Source: SABI01 sp028532915 (GTDB taxonomy: Bacteria > Spirochaetota > Spirochaetia > Sphaerochaetales > Sphaerochaetaceae). Taken from it: a stretch of 64,000 bases of DNA. How positions within the stretch are numbered: position 1 is the stretch's first letter; each line of letters begins with the position of its first letter. The stretch is taken from NCBI GenBank assembly GCA_963677225.1, contig OY781923.1, forward strand, positions 2,170,001 to 2,234,000, written 5' to 3'. Below are positions 62,540 through 64,000 of this stretch, one piece after another. The notes beneath the pieces are model-generated. The model did no database searches, had not been told where the DNA came from, and saw only the letters and a list, made by a program, of their open reading frames with translations. The translations under genes were made by a program, and so were the position numbers.

Positions 62540-63454
62540 TTATTGCCATTCCACCCTGTTCCTTCCATTATGTTTCGCCTGATAAAGCGCCTGGTCGGCA
62601 CGGCAGACTATCGTCGTCGTATCGGTATCGATGAGCAGCATATCGGTGATGCCCATACTTATCGTTATATGGAAACGATAGGTGTCGAAACAGAATTCGG
62701 TCTTCTCGATAAGAGTCCTTATCGAGTTTGCCCACCTGATCACTTCATCGCTGCTTGAATACCCGATGAGAGCGCAGATGAACTCATCACCTCCGAAACG
62801 GGCCATGTAATCATCTTTTGCCAACCGGGATTGGATCATCGATGCAAGATTCACAAGAACCTGGTCTCCCACATAATGTCCGTAGGTGTCGTTGATCTGT
62901 TTAAAATTGTCGACATCGAAAACCAAGATGGAAGCGGGAACCTTTTTCTGGGAGAATTCGGAAATATGGGTATCAAGTTTCTCAAAAAAATACCGCCGGT
63001 TGCCGACCATAGTCAGTGAATCCTTGTAGGAGAGGTCTTTCAGCCTCTGCTGCATCTTCTTCCTCTCGGTGATATTGATCAGCTGGGCCACAACGGCCCG
63101 TTTCCCTTCATATTTTTGCGGCAGCGGAGATATTCTCGCTTCGAACCATTGAATACCCCCAGGACCGTCTCTTCCGGTTCCCTGAACTGTCTCTGTCTCA
63201 AGCTGGTATTCGAAACAGTTCATTCTTCCTATCTCGAAAGTCATCATTACTTTGTTCATGAAAAATGTGGCGAATTCGGGCTCCATGAAACGATAGATAT
63301 TCTTACCTTTCAGTAAAGAGGCCTCATCGTAGAGGGTTCTGTCGGTTCCTCCCAATACTTCGAGGTAGGTTCCGTCCTCACTGATAATGAGAAAAGGATC
63401 TGCAACAGTGTTCAGAACCGTCTCGAACAGCTGTAATCGCGGCAATCTGTCCAT
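62540..63454 (-). CDS. PAS-GGDEF diguanylate cyclase
   Basis: 304 residues from the ATG at 63454, with GAGGAGGTGCCG upstream. A PAS domain (about 10-130, NTVADPFLIISEDGTYLEVLGG) is followed by a GGDEF domain with YKDSLTMVGNRRYF and MARFGGDEFICAL. The signature is intact. No inhibitory-site RxxD is visible just before it (SRLAKDDYMARFGG has R-L-A-K instead). Overlaps in operon with the HD-GYP gene upstream: 10-base spacing. Cytoplasmic, no helix. Confidence 0.92.
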   Translation of the reverse strand: MDRLPRLQLFETVLNTVADPFLIISEDGTYLEVLGGTDRTLYDEASLLKGKNIYRFMEPEFATFFMNKVMMTFEIGRMNCFEYQLETETVQGTGRDGPGGIQWFEARISPLPQKYEGKRAVVAQLINITERKKMQQRLKDLSYKDSLTMVGNRRYFFEKLDTHISEFSQKKVPASILVFDVDNFKQINDTYGHYVGDQVLVNLASMIQSRLAKDDYMARFGGDEFICALIGYSSSDEVIRWANSIRTLIEKTEFCFDTYRFHITISMGITDMLLIDTDTTTIVCRADQALYQAKHNGRNRVEWQ

Positions 63455-63464
63455 CGGCACCTCC

Positions 63465-64000
63465 TCAGTTTCCTATAAGGATATCATACGAGAGCTGCCT
63501 CAGAGCAGCTACAGTTCTCTGATCGTAATTGGTCCCCGTCGAAGTACTCATGATCCTGAGAACCCGGTCGACATCATCCGGTGTCGGATTTTCATATCGA
63601 GAGATATAGTTATCATAGGAACTTGCTGTATGGATGATATGTGACTGGAGGGGGATCTGGCTTCTCAAAAGACCTCTCGGGTATCCACTCCCGTCAGGTT
63701 GTTCATGATGGCAGAGTATCCATTCGGCGATCTTGCCGAAATTCTGCACTGTATTGAGAATATGATAGCCCAGTTCACAATGACGCTGTTTGTTGAGCAG
63801 CTGCTGTGAGGTCAGCTGATCATTTGGAACGAGCAATTCCTCATCCAGTCCGATCTTTCCGATATCATGCAGTCTTCCGGCGATATAAAGCTCATCCATA
63901 TCATGCTGGTCGAGAAGAAGCTGCGCTGCCATCGACTGGCACAGCACTGCAACACGTTCACTGTGGCGTTCTATTTCCCGGTTCTTGCTGAAAAGGCTCG
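63465..64000 (-). CDS. HD-GYP domain protein, 5' end outside the window
   Basis: 178 codons are visible; the frame is open at 64000 and begins SLFSKNREIERHSERVAVLC. The metal site is clear: RLHDIGKIG, and the c-di-GMP phosphodiesterase signature LCHHEQPDGSGYPRG. The block HCELGYHILNTVQNFGKIAEWIL matches as well. The output domains lie outside the window. It is probably the first of three c-di-GMP genes on this strand; its stop is 10 bases before the next start. Confidence 0.9.
   Translation of the reverse strand, partial: SLFSKNREIERHSERVAVLCQSMAAQLLLDQHDMDELYIAGRLHDIGKIGLDEELLVPNDQLTSQQLLNKQRHCELGYHILNTVQNFGKIAEWILCHHEQPDGSGYPRGLLRSQIPLQSHIIHTASSYDNYISRYENPTPDDVDRVLRIMSTSTGTNYDQRTVAALRQLSYDILIGN

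Noticed and set aside
1..64000. CRISPR array or prophage
   Set aside because: No regularly spaced repeats with unique spacers, no integrase, capsid or tail genes were seen.

Overview
The window looks like a chromosomal segment of a free-living, probably anaerobic or microaerophilic, salt-exposed spirochaete (Spirochaetota, Sphaerochaeta/Spirochaeta-like). This is inferred from the mix of genes: Nqr-type and Mrp-type sodium machinery, GTP-dependent PEP carboxykinase, many small lipoproteins and outer-membrane barrels, membrane-bound c-di-GMP enzymes, and a moderate G+C content. No rRNA or tRNA was seen, so the placement rests on gene content only. The window contains no CRISPR array and no prophage.

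Layout. 1-3.9 kb: a lipoprotein gene (cut by the window edge) behind a cobalamin riboswitch, divergent from a corrinoid/4Fe-4S reductase-like gene. An IS1634/IS1549-type element sits between them and is flanked by a 230-bp direct duplication that contains the start of the reductase gene. 3.9-6.3 kb: a cyclic-nucleotide-binding-domain protein and an exported 5'-nucleotidase. 6.4-14.7 kb: a minus-strand Lol/MacB-like ABC export operon (ATPase, two FtsX-like permeases, LolA-like periplasmic protein, outer-membrane barrel). Its second permease is broken by a second insertion sequence with a 6-bp target duplication. 15-22 kb: O-acetylhomoserine sulfhydrylase, a clostripain-like protease, an exported protein, a 1.3-kb gene-free stretch with degenerate repeats, PEPCK and a flavodoxin. 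22.2-29.2 kb: an ion-homeostasis operon (PII-like protein, PTS EIIA-like protein, Mrp E-F-G-A'-B-C-D, CorA-like, MscS-like). 29.2-39.3 kb: extracytoplasmic proteases and lipoproteins, a membrane-anchored LuxR regulator, small metabolic genes, a porin-like barrel, and a large metallopeptidase-propeller-barrel protein. 39.3-51 kb: aconitase, a fused sucrose-phosphate synthase/phosphatase, a universal stress protein and an RND tripartite efflux operon. 51-56 kb: a DUF72 - catalytically dead Y-family polymerase - DnaE2-like operon behind a 20-bp palindrome, read here as an atypical mutasome. 56-60.5 kb: nqrBCDEF without nqrA, plus a small unknown gene. 60.5-64 kb: three c-di-GMP turnover genes.

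How it fits together. Several units concern sodium, osmotic and ion balance: Mrp antiporter, Nqr, CorA, MscS and sucrose synthesis. PII-like and EIIA-like proteins are co-transcribed with the antiporter, which suggests that nitrogen/carbon status gates ion flux. The best candidates for an undescribed system are the DUF72-ImuB-like-DnaE2 cassette with its palindromic operator, and the PII/EIIA-controlled Mrp operon. The clearest genome-dynamics story is the pair of transposons: one left its target gene functional because of an exceptionally long target duplication, and the other inactivated an export permease.
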